From the NCBI RefSeq assembly GCF_011386835.1, contig NC_088797.1, positions 91,026,264-91,090,263 on the forward strand: 64,000 bases of DNA, read 5' to 3'. The translations under genes and the position numbers were made by a program. Source of the DNA: Chrysemys picta bellii (Eukaryota > Chordata > Testudines > Emydidae). Positions 11,935 through 22,988 of this stretch are shown here, piece after piece (position 1 is the stretch's first letter; every line of letters starts with the position of its first letter). The notes below the pieces were generated by a model. That model ran no database searches and was not told the DNA's origin. It was given only the letters and a program-made list of their open reading frames with translations.

Positions 11935-12655
11935 TACCCAATGATCTAGCTAGCTTTCTATCCACCTTAATGTCCATTCATCCAGCCCATACTTCGTTAA
12001 CTTGCTGGCAAGAATACTGTAGGAGACCGTACCAAAGCTTTGCTAAAGTCAAGGAATAACACGTCCACTGCTTTCCCCTCATCCACAGAGCCAGTTATCT
12101 CATCATAGAAGGCAATTAGGTTAGTCAGGCATTACTTGTCCTTGGTGAATCCATGCTGACTGTTCCTGATCACTTTCCTCTCCTTTAAGTGCTTCAAAAT
12201 TGATTCTTTGAGGACCTGCTTCATGATTTTTCCAGGGACTGAGGTGAGGCTGAGTGACCTGTAGTTCTCCGGATCCTCCTCCTTCCCTTTTTTAAAGATG
12301 GGCACTACATTAGCCTTTTTCCAGTCATCCAGGACCTCCCCGATCACCATGAGTTTTCAAAGATAATGGCCAATGGCTCTGCAATAACATCCGCCAACTC
12401 CTTTAGCACCCTTGGATGCAGCGCATCCAGCCCCATGGACTTGTGCTCGTCTAGCTTTTCTAAATAGTCCTGAACCGTTTCTTTCTCCACAGAGGACTGG
12501 TCACCTCCTCCCCATACAGTGCTGCCCAGTGCAGTGGTCTGGGAGCTGACCTTGTTCTTGAAGATAGATGCAAAAAAAACATTGAGTACATTAGCTTTTT
12601 CCACATCCTCTGTCACTAGGTTGCCTCCCCTATTCAGTAAGGGGCCCACACTTAT

Positions 12656-13497
12656 TCATTTTTCCAGCCATTTGTTTCTTAGTATGTCTCACAAGTAGTC
12701 TGAAAGGCAGAAATAAGTATTCCACAAAGTGTACGGAAAAACTCTATTGTATTAGAGCACAGTATCTTTATATAGAGCATTTTACAAATCAGTTAAAAAT
12801 AGAAAACTAGGAATTTTCATCACTTGATGTTTTAGAGCACGTAAGTTCTATATTTTTGATGTTGCCATTTTTCTTTTCCATGGTGATCAGTTATATAAGT
12901 CGAATACTGAGAAGTTTATAATGCAATTTATACATAGAGTTCTTTAGCTGTAATAATTAACTTTATAGGAAACAAAAAGGTATGCACAAAATGAGAATTT
13001 TATTTGGGACATAAATTATATGTCCCATTTTTTTTTCTTAAACTTGGTGATGCCTAACTGTTCTAAAAGGGCACAGTCAGAGCTGCCAAAAGATAGAGCA
13101 GTGATCACAAAGGAGCAGGGACATCTTCCAGTTGCATGTGTCGTTACTTAACTTCCCAAGCCATGTAAAATCATACAAGAGATTCCATGACTTTGGAATT
13201 TATTTTAAATCTCAAATATAACACAACTCTTTCTAGAAGAGTTTTTTAAAAATGCTCTTTCAATTAAGTAACCACTTGTAATTTTCTATTGACCATTGTA
13301 CCCATATATCTTTTCCCTTATAGTAAGCTGTCCCGCACATGGACTATTGTGTATTCCTATGTTTTCAGGCCCTCAGTTTTCATTCCTATTCAACTTCTTA
13401 ATTCACCTCCACTTCTTGATGCATTTTCCCTGTTATTGGAAAAGTGTTTACTCACCAGTGAGTTTGCTACTCTCCTAATGCTACACTGTGTGCTGTC
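12656..13497. other. Unassigned sequence
   Basis: AT-rich, no recognisable gene or repeat. It follows the truncated 5' end of the CR1 copy to the left. Confidence 0.4.
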
Positions 13498-13500
13498 TTA

Positions 13501-13693
13501 GGCAAGATTTTCAAAGATATTTAGGCACTTAAAAATGTAAATAGGTGCCTAATGGGATTTTCAGAAGCACATAAGCAAACTAGATGCTTAATTCCCATTC
13601 ATTTTAATGGCAATTATGCATGAAACTTTTGAAAATCTCAGTAGTTTTATATCTACCTCTTTAAGCATCTAAATATCTTTGAAAATTTTATCC
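13501..13693. repeat. Palindromic MITE with TTA target-site duplication
   Basis: Left end ggcaagattttcaaagatat and right end, reverse-complemented, ggataaaattttcaaagata give arms of roughly 33 bp, both continuing into TTTAG...CTTAA text. TTA flanks both ends (13498-13500 and 13694-13696), the 3-bp TWA-type duplication of PIF/Harbinger elements. An internal 'cttttgaaaatctcag' near 13627 is a second copy of the typical end, hinting at an internal rearrangement. A related copy is at 52821-52923. There is no coding capacity. Confidence 0.7.
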
Positions 13694-13696
13694 TTA

Positions 13697-15990
13697 GGGG
13701 CTAATTCATTTAATTTTCCACTTAAAATATTAAACCCTTTATGGAGGATGATTTGCTGCGGAGTTTTTATTATGAAAATATATTTGGGATGGTAAGCACT
13801 GTTTCAAGATGAAATTATTCCTTTTGTACTGGGATATGAGTACTGTCTGTTCAGTAGTCTGTCACAGTTGGGCTTGAGTTTTGCTACAAAGATGAAAATC
13901 CATTTTAAGCATGTTTCCTATGTTTGATAAGTTTTTGCATCTTGACACATTTATTCACACAGAATAGTGAGGACAGATGTGCAGGACTGTAAATGCTGCC
14001 AAAGTTTAAGTGGAGATCTTTTCATTTATTTTTTCTATTTTCTTCTATGTTTATATTATTGACCATTCTACGATAAACAGAAAGTTTTGCATTTTAGCAT
14101 AATTACCAACTTAGACTGTCTAGTCTTGAAATTTGTAAATTGGAATTTTGTGAATGAAGTTTTATTGTCTAACTCTAAGTATTCTGCATAAATAGCTCTT
14201 TTTTGTCGTTTTAAATGAATTGATGGGATTTATGGATCAATATTAATGTAGGAAATATATGAGCAGATCTCTGGACAATATTGTTTTTGCATTAGTTCTA
14301 ATGAATAACACTTATCTTCCCTGATGACCATGTAGAAAATATAATATGGATTCTTTTAGTACAGATGAGTTGAAAAAGCCAAATTCCAGTGCAACGGAAG
14401 TTGGTAAGACATAAAGCTCTTATATAGTAACTGATCATCATAACATTATGAAATAATGCACTAAGCCAAGCCATAACTAATTATACCATTCCAGTACATT
14501 ACTTGATTTCTTATCCATATTTTTCTTAGCTTTTAACATACGGTTGCCTTCAGATCTTGTTACCAGAAAAAGACAACTGTCTGGATAGATAAGCAAGTTA
14601 AACCTTTGCTTTCTTGCCTAGGGATATATTTGATTTATAAATACAAAAATTTGCAGTGTACATATAAGAGAACATGTTTCTGAATATTGAGGGTATGTAC
14701 TAGCAAGAGTAAAGAAGTTATAATTTCAGGGATACAGAGGTGCATTTCATTTGTGTGCCTCACTTGGCTTGTTTGGTGTGTGTGTGGCAGTGGGGCAGGG
14801 CAGGGAGTATTTTGAATTTAGTTTTTTTTGCTGGAGATTAGCCTCTGAAGGGAGGAATTGCTGCAAATAAATAAAAAAATAAAAACTCTGATCTAAAGCA
14901 GAGCTCCAGAATTTGGCTCAGTCTCCTCCTTTCCCCATTTTCCAACTGTGTTCAACTTTTATTAATTATCCCTTCTTTGATATGTATGTGTGTGATTAAA
15001 TGTAGCAATATATATATATAAATGTCAGTTTGATTCATGTAGTTGTATTCTGTTATGAAAAGATCTAGAAAATCTAGTTAAGACAGTGTTATAATGAAAT
15101 GAAGCATACAGCTTTTAATCGCTCTAAATGGTTCCCTAATGCATAAAACATTTTACTTTAGGCTCTTTGTAATGCTAATTGCATATATTGAGCGTCAGGA
15201 CTGAAACCAACTGGAATTTCTAAGGTAGGCATATTTCAGTGCTATGAATTGTATGGGCCAGAAGTCAAGTGGTTGCTTTCTAAAGTTAGAATTCAGGAAA
15301 CCTGTGTCAGTAACAAAGCAGAAATTGAATTTTTGACACCTTTTGGGCAGGATAGTGTCAAAAGCAGTAAAGATACATACATTCAGGTGAAATCTTTGAT
15401 TGGATAAGCTGGATGAGACCCTTTGAAGATCCTTCCTTTTGAATATATATATTTTTTAAGCTGATGGTTTTTAAAACTTGAAAAAACATATAGTTAATTA
15501 TGGTCGGCATCTCCTTTAATTCTTCTAGGCACTTTTTAGACCTTTTATGGAGTTTATTTCTGTCAGCTGAAAAATTGAGAGGCAGTAAAACATATGCTGA
15601 GATGTGATTTAATTGCTTCTTTCAGGAAGGGTTTTAGAAATTAAAGGAGGGAAGAGAAGGGGGGAAATATGTAGGAAAATAAAAATAAACAGGAAGTGGA
15701 GAAAAATGTTTTTAAGTTGCATCCCATCCCATTCACACCCTCCCTGGTATATATCTTAGCTCTTTTTCTCTTTAGATGGTAAACTTTTTGCAGCAGAAAC
15801 ATTTTTCTTCTTACATGTACTTGAAGAAACGTGCAGCTCTGGTGGCATAGAGCAATGCTATTATGTGAAGAGGTATTGGTGACTTCATGAATCAGAAACC
15901 TCTTGAATTTGGGTGTGAATGCACCCTTCAATTAACATAATTGTCAGGATAAGTTACTCACAAGTACCCCACCTAAGACAAAAGGGGTTA
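13697..15990. other. Repeat-poor AT-rich block
   Basis: About 2.3 kb with no recognisable transposon or gene. It contains a (TA)n stretch near 15008 and, at 15172-15184, the symmetric homeodomain-like ATGCTAATTGCAT. The open frame at 15641-15931 (minus, 96 codons) has no domain signature. The absence of repeats makes this a possible site for conserved non-coding sequence, but nothing in a single sequence proves it. Confidence 0.4.
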
Positions 15991-16109
15991 TGAACCTGCT
16001 CATGAGTTTTAGACTGGGTGGGCAGAGGGGTTTTTGTTGAGTATTGTTTTGGATAAAGTGTATGTGTGGGGAATGATATAAAGACAAATGATGTTAGAAG
16101 GTAAGTAGG

Positions 16110-16390
16110 ATATGAAATCAGTGTATGAGTTTGGCTACAATTGAAAAGATTACAATGGTGAGGGGCACTGCAGAAGACAAACAGATGATAGGATGCCAAT
16201 GAAAATAATGCAAATACAATTAAGATTATCTGACCTAGTGACCAACCGCTGACTAGATGGCAGGACACTGTATGCAGGGACATGACCAGGCTGGGTTTAA
16301 TGGAGGAACAAGCCATGTACAGGGAAGAATGGTGACACTGTACTGCTCCCTGTGCCTACAAAGGTGTTCTGGGATGAAAAGAAGTGTCCT
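16110..16390 (+). mobile_element. RTE-like LINE 3' fragment
   Basis: Text from 'ggctacaattgaaaagatta' through 'ggatgccaatgaaaataatg', 'gaccaaccgctgactagatg', 'catgaccaggctgggtttaa' and 'gacactgtactgctccctgt' matches phrase by phrase the 3' end of the longer LINE copy at 28330-28580, in the same orientation. It covers the C-terminal coding end and 3' tail only. Confidence 0.75.
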
Positions 16391-17704
16391 GCCTTCTCTC
16401 TATCTCACACACACATAGAAACTGAGAACAGACAAGAACACAGAGTGAGACAGAGGCCAAAAGGAAGAAAGCAAGTAGCAGCCTGTAAGGACAGTGACCC
16501 TGGAAAAAGCTAGAGAGAGAGCATTTGGGTCTGTTGGCTGAAGAGGCTTGGGACTGTAAGCGAAGAAACTGCTCCTTTAGTTCTTGGTTTCCTGTTTTGT
16601 GTTCTGAGAAGCAGCACTTTGTACGTTCTGTGTGAATAAACAAGCTAACACCAAAGATAATATCAGAGTCCATCAATTTCTACTTACAACTGGCACATCC
16701 CTAAGGCCCCAAACTTTGACTAGCCATTAGGCTCAAAAAGGGGCAACAACACTATTTCCCTTTCTGCTATAGGATTTCTTAACACCACTGCTTTCTAGCA
16801 AAAACTTCTGGATCTAGTTTTTTTTTGGGGGGGGGGGGGGGGGGAGAAGTGTCAATCACAACCCGAATTGCAAGTTACTGCATTTCCTTGTACCCTTTCT
16901 TTTTGTTCACTGCTGAAAAATATTGTTTTACACCCTTCATCTTCACCAAATGATTTACTAAAATTGTATCTTATAGGCTGTAATCAATAACTGAAATTTA
17001 AAATGCATAGCACTTCACCAAATATCCTACGTTCAAAATACAAAGCTGCCTTCACTGAGCTGCTTTCATATATGACAATGAGCAATTATTTAGTGATGTG
17101 TGTCATACATTATGACAGCTTAAAAGAAATTTACATCAATTACAGAATTTTTAAAAAGACTTCATATGAAAAAAGAAATTTGTGCATTTTCTTACTGAAA
17201 TCCTATTTAATATGAGAATTATTTGAGTCAGGGGGAGTATAAGGTGCCATGAACTATTTTTCATTCACTAACTTGATCATATTATTTTAACCTATTTTAA
17301 AATGAAGATTGATCAGATTATATTGAACACATGAGAGCCCAAATAGGAATGGACTAGGGATCATGGTTATCAAATATTTCCATAATGCACAACATTTTAA
17401 CAGAGTTTGTCTTTTGTACACCTGCCCTCCAATTCACAAATGCACATGCCATTTCCTCTCCCAGTAGAGATTGGGGCATATTTTTTATCAACAGTACATT
17501 TAAAAATAGTTTATTAAAGGTTAATAAATGCTTAATAGAGATTTTAATAAATGATTAAGCAATTGTTCTAGATTTCAACAGGTCAATATGTTGTATATAG
17601 CCATAAGTTATAACTATTTGTGTTACATCTTCTACAGATGTAGGTATAATCATTGTGCATAAATATTGCTTCTGTCTTCAGCATGCTTATAATGAGAGAG
17701 ACAA
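16391..17704. other. Unassigned sequence
   Basis: No gene recognised. It includes an 18-base G run at 16827-16844 preceded by a T run. The minus-strand open frame at 16356-16676 has no domain signature and partly overlaps the LINE fragment to the left. Confidence 0.4.
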
Positions 17705-19130
17705 GGAAGGTGAGGTAATATCTTTTATTGGACCAACTTCTGTTGCGGGGGTATTAATCATTGTAGCAATGGAGGTATGTCTGCAGATTTTGTATCTTTT
17801 ATGACAGGGGCTGGTACCACTTTGAGTTGTTGTGTTCTAGCCTGTGGGGAGCTTGCTTTTGGTGATGAGCTTGGCAGATTGTTTGAAGCCCAGAAGAGAG
17901 GGCTTGAGAAAGATTTCTTTTTAGACAAGATACCCATTAAGTATGGATTGTTGTTGTTTTAATGATACCCCATATGGGTTCTAGTGTGAGGCAGTGGGTG
18001 GCAAATAAGGATGTGCAGTCAGTAGGGTGTGCTTTTTTTTCTTGCATTGAAGCAGGTTCTACTGTGGTATTTGGGTGGTGTGTTCCCTGATGGGATCTAC
18101 TTCTGCAGTGGAGCGTCCTTATTTAGTGAAGGTGTGTTTAGGTGTGTATCCTGGACTTTCTCCTTGGACCATATTCTGTGGTCCTGACTGTAGATAATAG
18201 ATTTCTTGGTGTGTCTGGGGTGGTTGCTGGATCTGTGGAGGTAATTGTGATGATCTGTGGATTTTTCATACATTGTTGAAGGTGATCGTGGTGTTCAGGA
18301 AGTTGATATTGGTATGGTGTGGGAGTGTTCTTGAAAGAATTTGATGCATGGGTGGTAATTGTTGAAGTTGTGTTGGAAATCTATGAGGGGGGTTAGGTTG
18401 TCTGTCCAGAGGATGAAAATATAATGGATGTACTTCAGGTATATCATTAGTTTCATGGTACATTTTTTCCAGAAATTATTCCTCAAGATGTCCCATGAAG
18501 AGGTTGGCATACTGGGGAGCCATCCTGGTACCCATGCATGGTTTGGACAAAGTGTTGTTATATGTGAAGTTGTTGATGGTGAGGATGAAATGGGAGAGTT
18601 TGGTGGTGTGTTTGGGGTGGATTTCCAAGCATTGTTCATTATCTGATAGGTATTTGAGGCAGACAGATGATGGATGTTGGTGCATAGTTCTCAACATATT
18701 ACTATGGGACTGGTTTTGTGGTGGGGCAGAAGTTCAGTCCCCTGGAGATTATAGATATTTCGGTTCTGTGTAGGGGTAATCTTGCTAGGTTGATGATGAT
18801 AGGGTGTTGTGTAGTGTCAAACCTGGTGTAAACCTGGTGTTGTGGTTTCTCCCAGAGGTTATGTTCTGTTGGCTATGGAGGAGTTGTAGTTAGTTCCTCT
18901 TTTTGGTTTTGTGTTGGAAGTCTAATGATTTCATGTTTGAGATGATCCATTCTGTAGTATGTCAGGTGCAGGAGATAGTTCCCTGGTTTTTCAGAGGCCC
19001 TTCTGCAGAGCTTTTCAGCATATTTGGAATTATATGTAGTGGTCAGAGTGTTATATGTGGTGAGTTCTCTGGGGATGATGATTTGTTTCTTGCATCTGCT
19101 CAGGAAGTATTCAAGCTTATAGTGCCTTAG
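17705..19130 (-). mobile_element. Penelope-like element, second family, with reverse-transcriptase remnants
   Basis: The left edge 'ggtgaggtaatatcttttat tggaccaacttctgttg' (17710-17745, plus strand) is a well-known reptile Penelope 3' tail. On the minus strand a frame at 18697-18476 contains ILTINNFTYNN and GTRMAPQYANLFMGHLEE, the conserved Penelope reverse-transcriptase segment. An adjoining frame (about 18440-18300) continues with YLKYIHYIFILWTDNL, where family members carry a YIDD-type active site, so the catalytic aspartates are lost, then HNFNNYHPCIKF. No GIY-YIG endonuclease is recognisable between the thumb region and the tail. It differs in tail sequence from the element at 7367-8549. 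Confidence 0.85.
18476..18697 (-). pseudogene. Penelope-like reverse-transcriptase fragment
   Basis: A 73-codon frame ending in GTRMAPQYANLFMGHLEE, a signature unique to Penelope-like reverse transcriptases (palm region before the YIDD box). The next segment, with YIHY in place of YIDD, lies in another frame (18295-18639), so a frameshift and an active-site loss make this non-functional. Confidence 0.85.
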
Positions 19131-21582
19131 TCATTTATTAACGCTGTATATTAATATCTAATAACAAATGCACTGTTAATACAAAATGTAACTGAATAAC
19201 ATCCTGGTGGCAATGACAGCAAGTATTTGGAATTAGTGATATTAGAAAAATATTTAGTTTGATCATTGTTTAGTGATTTAGTATCTGGAACAATATGAGG
19301 AAGATGTTAACACAGCGACTCTTTGTGGGCATCCTGCAAATCTCTATACACCATTGGTGGTCTGCAGACCATAGTTTTGAAACTACTCAATTAAGAACAT
19401 TTGTTAGATTTTTTTTTCTAGTTGTCCAGCATTCAGACAGGCAGGGGATAAAATTCAGAAAATAATTCTGACTAGTTAATCAGGATCTTATTCATAAATA
19501 AATGTACCAGATGCGGATACACTTGGGGTAAGTTTTTCCACGTATTCTGGCCTGCTCTAGAAGGACATTTTGTGGAAAGAATAACTTTGTAATGGAGAAT
19601 CAGACTGCATTATAACTGGTTCTTTCCACTATTCTCCTTAACTCTATCTTGTATAAGGTTTCTGTGGAAGTTTGTGATTTTTTTTACCAAGCTTTGGGAA
19701 AGCTAATTCAGCTCAGGGTTCATGTAGTGAAGGTACATATCATTAACCATAAGCATGTAAGCAGAAGACAGTAATTTTGATACTTGAAAGTCAGATATAC
19801 CTAGTTACAAATACAAAGAAGGTGAAAAGCGTCCCTGTGCAAAGGACAAGCAGAAGGCCTGCATATGCTTAAATCTTTAAAATAGGGTATAAGTGGAATG
19901 TGTAGGCCTTGTGTTGGTCTCATTAGAGGGGTGAATTTTGAAGTTTAAGAAAATTGGAATCATAGATGTTATTACACTGCATCACATTTACATCAACATT
20001 TTAATAACACATGAATACAGAAATATAAGTTGCTCATCAACTCTATGGAGTAGTTATAGAGTTCTTGGTCCTCCATGTTACCAGAGAGGACCACAGAGTA
20101 TTGCAAAAGAGAGACCTTAATAAATAGAGGGACTTGCTGGTTGGGGAATTGTTCATTTGCTGCTTAAGGCATGCTCTTTTGTTTATGTTGTCACATTAGA
20201 TGGTGTCAGAAAATGTTTGTCATAACACTACAAACTCTTTAAACGTCTAACAATACAGACTGCATTGCAAAATGTGCATGACAAAATTTATTATGTTTAG
20301 ATGAAATATTTAAGTACTGTATGTAACAGGGATGTATGTCTGATTCCCCTTACCCCCCCCCCCCAATAAAGACACTGCCCCACTCCCTTGCTCAATCTCA
20401 GTGGGTGGGAAGGTTGCTTGAACCGGCAACGGGAAAGACAGCCCTAAAGAAAGGGGAGAGCACATTTCTGGCCATGCAGAGCTGGGCCTCTCTTCTGAGG
20501 TCTCTCTGCCTCCCTTTGGCCAGCCACGGGGAGAACTGGGAACCGATTGGGTCCTTGATTCACCTGCTCATTAATGTAAACTTCTGCTTGGACTCTTGTC
20601 TCCATTGGCTACATCAGGAACAAGCAGAAGGAAACACAGTATCAGGGATGCTTTCAAAGTTAGTGAATTGGGCCAGGTTGGGACATGCATTAGAATTATT
20701 GGCTACGTGGTTTACATGAGGAACAATATTTGACATTCAGGTATTTGAAAACTGACCAAACCAGAAGAGAGACCTAAGTAGAAATAAGAGAATTCTTGGA
20801 TGAATGTATGCAGATTCACTATGATCAGGAAACAATTAACATGGCTCACAATATATATTTTCTAGGTTAGGGGAGTGATAAAGCCAAGTACATGTTACAC
20901 TAACTCCTTTCTTTGTTGAAATGTCATAATAGGTCATGGATAAACAGTATCCCTTTTGACTTTTGTCTCGTGGAAATGGTCCACTGGCTTTACACGAACC
21001 CTGCACTGTTTATATATCTTTTTACTTGGCTGTACTTAATATCTAAAGATAATGACTTCTGTCATCAGCAGGAGGAAAAGTAGGTTCTTTTGCTGTTAAA
21101 GGCAGCACTTTTGCCGAGCTCTTTCTTTTCCAATACATCCGAATTCTTGTTCAGATTTTTTTAACAAAGTTAGTTTAATCACAGGCCATCTCAGTCATGA
21201 TACCAGGTCCACTGTCTTGCTCTGTGTCATTTTCAGTCTTATCAGCTGTGCTATCAGGCTCATTCAGCCTTTGGGGAAAATATGCTCATTTTAGGAAGCT
21301 TTGCATCCAACAGCAATTCTTTCTTCTTTTATTTATGCTTTTGTGCATCACTTTTATGTTTTGGAGGTATCTTTACATCCAGCAATACATTACAGCTTTT
21401 TACTCCTTATTCTGCACCATGGAAAAACTATTATGCACACACTTTACCAGTCAATATAGTCACTCCAAGATTCTGTGTGTCTGGGTCTCCAGCTGTCATG
21501 GGCTCTGCTTTATCTAAACATCCCAGTGCCTGAGGTCATAACTTTTAGTGAGATTCTATTCCAATATCCTTCTCTACAGTTC
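19131..21582. other. Unassigned sequence
   Basis: No gene or repeat family recognised in about 2.4 kb. A 12-base C run is at 20353-20364. The 127-codon frame at 20336-20719 starts in that C run and has no domain signature, and the overlapping frames at 21197-21533 look like chance. Confidence 0.4.
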
Positions 21583-21755
21583 TGGGGGAGGGATAGCTCA
21601 GTGGTTTGAGCATAAACCCAGGGTTGAGAGTTCAATCATTGAGGGGGCCATTTAGGGAACTGGGGTAAAAATCTGTCTGTGGATTGGTCCTGCTTTGAGC
21701 AGGAGGTTGGACTAGATGACCTCCTGAGATCCCTTCTAACCCTGATATTCTATAC
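21583..21755 (+). mobile_element. tRNA-derived SINE with CR1-like tail
   Basis: The 5' head 'gggagggatagctcagtggt ttgagc' is a tRNA-like A-box region, and 'gagttcaatcattgaggggg' holds a degraded B box, so RNA polymerase III promoter elements are recognisable. The head lacks about ten bases ('ttggcctgct') that are present in the copy at 31879. The tail 'ggttggactagatgacctcc tgagatcccttctaaccctg atattctat' matches the 3' end of the CR1 at 10909-12655. This is the common turtle SINE type. Confidence 0.92.
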
Positions 21756-21839
21756 TTTGTTCCTTTTGACATCTAGGTAGGAAGTAAGACTTTTGACAGT
21801 CTCACATGACATTATCATAAGCATAACTGTGCATAACTG

Positions 21840-22349
21840 GTTGAAAGACTGTACTCAAAGAGTAGTGCACTGTCAAACTGAGAGGCCATATCTAGTGGGG
21901 TCCCATAGGGGTCAGTCCTGGGTCCAGAATTAGTTTAATTAATGTTTTCATTAATGACTTGGATAATGGAGTGGAGACTATGCTTATAAAATTTGCAAAT
22001 GACACCAAGCTGAGAGGAGTTGCAAGCACTTTGGAGGACAGGATTAGAATTCAAAACAATCTTGCCACATTGTAGAATTACTCTGAAATCAACAATATGA
22101 AATTAAATTAAATAATGTGCAAAGTACTGCAATTAGGAAGGAAAAACCAAATGTACAGCTACAAAATGAGGACTAACTGGATAACTGGTAATACTGCTGT
22201 AAAGGATCTGGGAGTTACAGTGGAAAACAAATTAAATATGATTCAACAAGGTGATGCAGCTGCTTCCTGTATCCTGACCTCAGCACCGGGGGAGTTGGGG
22301 ATTTTCTCGCAGTCCCTTCCATCCCTACATTTCTATGCTTCTATGATTG
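21840..22349 (+). mobile_element. CR1 LINE fragment, sense, internally deleted
   Basis: Plus-strand text encodes degraded CR1 ORF2: a GVPxGSVLG-equivalent region (about 21895-21925), KFANDTKLRGVASTLEDR (about 21989-22040; the first catalytic Asp is Asn) and KVLQLGRKNQMYSYKM ... KDLGVTVENKLNM (22115-22245). Just after this the sequence jumps to the terminal 'ctacatttctatgcttctat gattg', so most of the C-terminus is deleted. Stops interrupt the frame. Confidence 0.85.
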
Positions 22350-22797
22350 CAATTACCTGGTGACTGCTAATTCACCAAAGATGATATGATGGATTTTCAA
22401 GTCAACATACCCTCCCCAGTACATGTCACAATTTTATTTAGTAATGAAGAGGACCTTGCTTTCATGAGCAAAGGATTTTTCATCTCCTGTTACTTAAAAT
22501 ACACCATTTCAAAGTAACTTGAGGAAATTTTTACACACCTCTGGATTATAATGACACCTATATACTGTAGTGTAGGTCTATTTTTGTATTGAAGAAGAAA
22601 GGTGGGGGATCAGAGGGCCCAGACTGGTAGCTCCAGTATATTTCCACCAGGTATTTCACTAATTTCACATTAGTTAATGGACACTTAGAGCAGCATTGAA
22701 ACCTTTATTATTTAGTCAGAGACATAATAAAACAGCAAACAATAATCATAAGTGTCTTCTTACACAGAACTAAAAATAAAAAATATAAAATACAAAA
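22350..22797. other. Unassigned sequence
   Basis: AT-rich spacer between a CR1 fragment and a SINE. Nothing recognised. Confidence 0.4.
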
Positions 22798-22988
22798 AAT
22801 ATATGGAGATATACCTATCTCATAGAGCTGGAAGGGACCCTAAAAGGTCATTGAGTCTAGCCCCCTGCCTTCACTATCAGGACCAAGTACTGATTTTGCT
22901 CCAGATCCCTAACTGGCCCCCTTAAGGATTGAAGTCACAACCCTGGTTTAGCAGGCCAATGCTCAAACCACTGAGCTTTCCTCCCCGC
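22798..22988 (-). mobile_element. tRNA-derived SINE, antisense
   Basis: On the minus strand the element begins 'gaggaaagctcagtggtttg agcattggcctgctaaacc', with tRNA-type A-box and a decayed B-box ('gacttcaatcctt'), and ends 'gggtcccttccagctctatg agataggtatatctcc'. Head and tail agree closely with the plus-strand copy at 31879-32078, including the 'atatctcc' ending, and differ in tail from the copy at 21583. Confidence 0.92.

Larger units (their letters stand above)
10909..12655 (-). mobile_element. CR1 LINE, antisense, 5'-truncated, 3' end present
   Basis: The left edge 'aatcatagaatcatagaata' is the reverse complement of the CR1 terminal ATTCTATG repeats, so the 3' terminus is at about 10909. 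Reading leftward on the minus strand from 12655: lead-in with LGLDALHPRVLKELAD-type text, DDWKKANVVPIFKKGK ... ENYRSLSLTSVPGK (12350-12132), [13 protein letters not shown] ... FADYTKL (about 11900-11782), and the C-terminal [21 protein letters not shown] ... [13 protein letters not shown] (about 11345-11230). Several frameshifts, and a mutation of the second catalytic Asp to Tyr (FADY), show that it is dead. Confidence 0.95.

Noticed and set aside
20336..20719. 127-codon plus-strand frame.
   Set aside because: Begins in a C homopolymer; no domain or coding signature seen.
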